Below, one piece after another: positions 63,600 through 64,000 of a DNA stretch of 64,000 nucleotides. The stretch is from CAZHYV01 sp964537055. GTDB lineage: Bacteria > Myxococcota_A > Polyangia > Palsa-1104 > JAEUJZ01. The first letter of the stretch is position 1. Every line of letters starts with the position of its first letter. The position numbers and the translations under genes were made by a program. Below the pieces are notes generated by a model. It saw nothing but the letters and a program-made list of their open reading frames with translations, ran no database searches and was not told the DNA's origin. The DNA lies in contig CAZHYV010000003.1 of assembly GCA_964537055.1 (NCBI GenBank), forward strand, positions 186,001-250,000. The letters run 5' to 3'.

Positions 63600-64000
63600 G
63601 CCACCCGCTGTAGGGCTACCTCTTTGAGTGCCTCTTCTTGGGGTGCATGCTTCAGCGATGACAGAAATGCCTCGGTCTCTTGCACAAGCGCTTTGGGATC
63701 AATGAGGCCCGCGGTTTTCTCACGAAAATCGGCGGAGCGATGGAGCCCCTTAGTATACCAAGCCATGGCTTTGCGCAGCTCATGGATGATCCGTTTTGGC
63801 TCGGTGCGTTCCTCCATCAACATAACGTGCCTTCGGAATACTGTGGCCCGCTCCTCAGGGGTGGGCTGCCCTAGATCTGGTTCCTGCTGTAAATAGGCAC
63901 GGATGCTTCGGAACAGCCAAGGATTGCCAAGGGCCCCTCGCCCGATCATTACAGCATCACAACCCGTCTCCTGACGCATCGCCTTGTAATCATCCAACGT
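63596..64000 (-). CDS. dus: tRNA-dihydrouridine synthase, C-terminal part (window edge)
   Basis: The frame is open at the right edge. The visible 134 residues begin just before ETGCDAVMIGRGALGNPWLF, the FMN-binding end of the barrel in Dus enzymes (DusB-like), and continue through the helical domain. These enzymes reduce uridine to dihydrouridine in tRNA. The N-terminal two thirds lie outside the window. Confidence 0.88.
   Translation of the reverse strand, partial: TLDDYKAMRQETGCDAVMIGRGALGNPWLFRSIRAYLQQEPDLGQPTPEERATVFRRHVMLMEERTEPKRIIHELRKAMAWYTKGLHRSADFREKTAGLIDPKALVQETEAFLSSLKHAPQEEALKEVALQRVA

Overview
The window is a bacterial chromosome segment of roughly 45% GC by eye, carrying one complete integrated prophage of about 40 kb. 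Host genes include two OPT-family oligopeptide transporters, FHA-GGDEF diguanylate cyclases, EgtD-like methyltransferases, many lipoproteins, HrcA/GrpE/DnaJ, a beta-carbonic anhydrase, a prolyl oligopeptidase and two tRNA genes without an encoded CCA. This mix suggests a Gram-negative bacterium, perhaps a deltaproteobacterial/Myxococcota lineage. That placement is inference; no rRNA or marker gene here proves it.

Layout. 1-3570: host DNA with an OPT transporter (its 3' end lies outside the window), a GFA-domain protein and a leucine-rich-repeat lipoprotein. 3571-43637: prophage bounded by a 48-bp direct repeat derived from the 3' part of tRNA-Arg(CCU); the intact tRNA is at the right end beside a tyrosine integrase. 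43593-64000: host DNA with tRNA-Arg, a class I methyltransferase, carbonic anhydrase, two MFS transporters, an M50-like membrane protease, tRNA-Leu, DnaJ, FHA-GGDEF, an EgtD-like protein, a prolyl oligopeptidase, an FG-GAP-like lipoprotein, GrpE, HrcA, two tandem beta-propeller-like lipoproteins, and the C-terminal part of a dihydrouridine synthase at the right edge.

The prophage is a mosaic. Its virion genes follow the Mu plan (terminase, DUF935 portal, protease/scaffold, Mu-type capsid, gp36, gpG, gp37, sheath, tube, tail chaperones, tape measure, gpN, gp44, gp45, gp46, gp47, gp48). There is no Mu transposase. Instead it has a tRNA-targeting integrase and a replication-initiator-like gene with iteron-like palindromes and an AT-rich tract inside its coding sequence, as in lambda gene O. 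Early genes (3.6-7.2 kb) and the integrase are on the plus strand; late genes are on the minus strand.

The most striking signal is a repeated element, T(A/G)GC-TAC(C/T)(C/T)T, found exactly 6 or 7 nt upstream of the start codon of ten prophage genes. Each is the first gene of a late transcription unit. If TACYYT is a -10 box, transcription would begin at or one base before the start codon, giving leaderless mRNAs. The prophage also encodes a small sigma factor with regions 2 and 3, no region 4, and non-canonical residues where region 2.4 reads the -10 box. Its own gene carries the element. This looks like a dedicated late-gene sigma/promoter regulon with leaderless transcripts.

Nearly every gap between late units holds cargo, usually AT-rich and on the opposite strand: an orphan Imm8 immunity protein, a small lipoprotein, a HEPN-like protein, an anchored coiled-coil protein, and a three-gene host-like module (EgtD-like methyltransferase, FHA-GGDEF, OPT transporter) whose three members all have paralogues in the host flanks of this window. 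Signs of decay or recoding include an in-frame TGA where the gp48 family has Trp, a +1 discontinuity at a CCC-C site near the integrase start, a broken small gene, and a transposase remnant. The tail chaperone gene has a canonical A-AAA-AAC slippery site and a plausible -1 extension.
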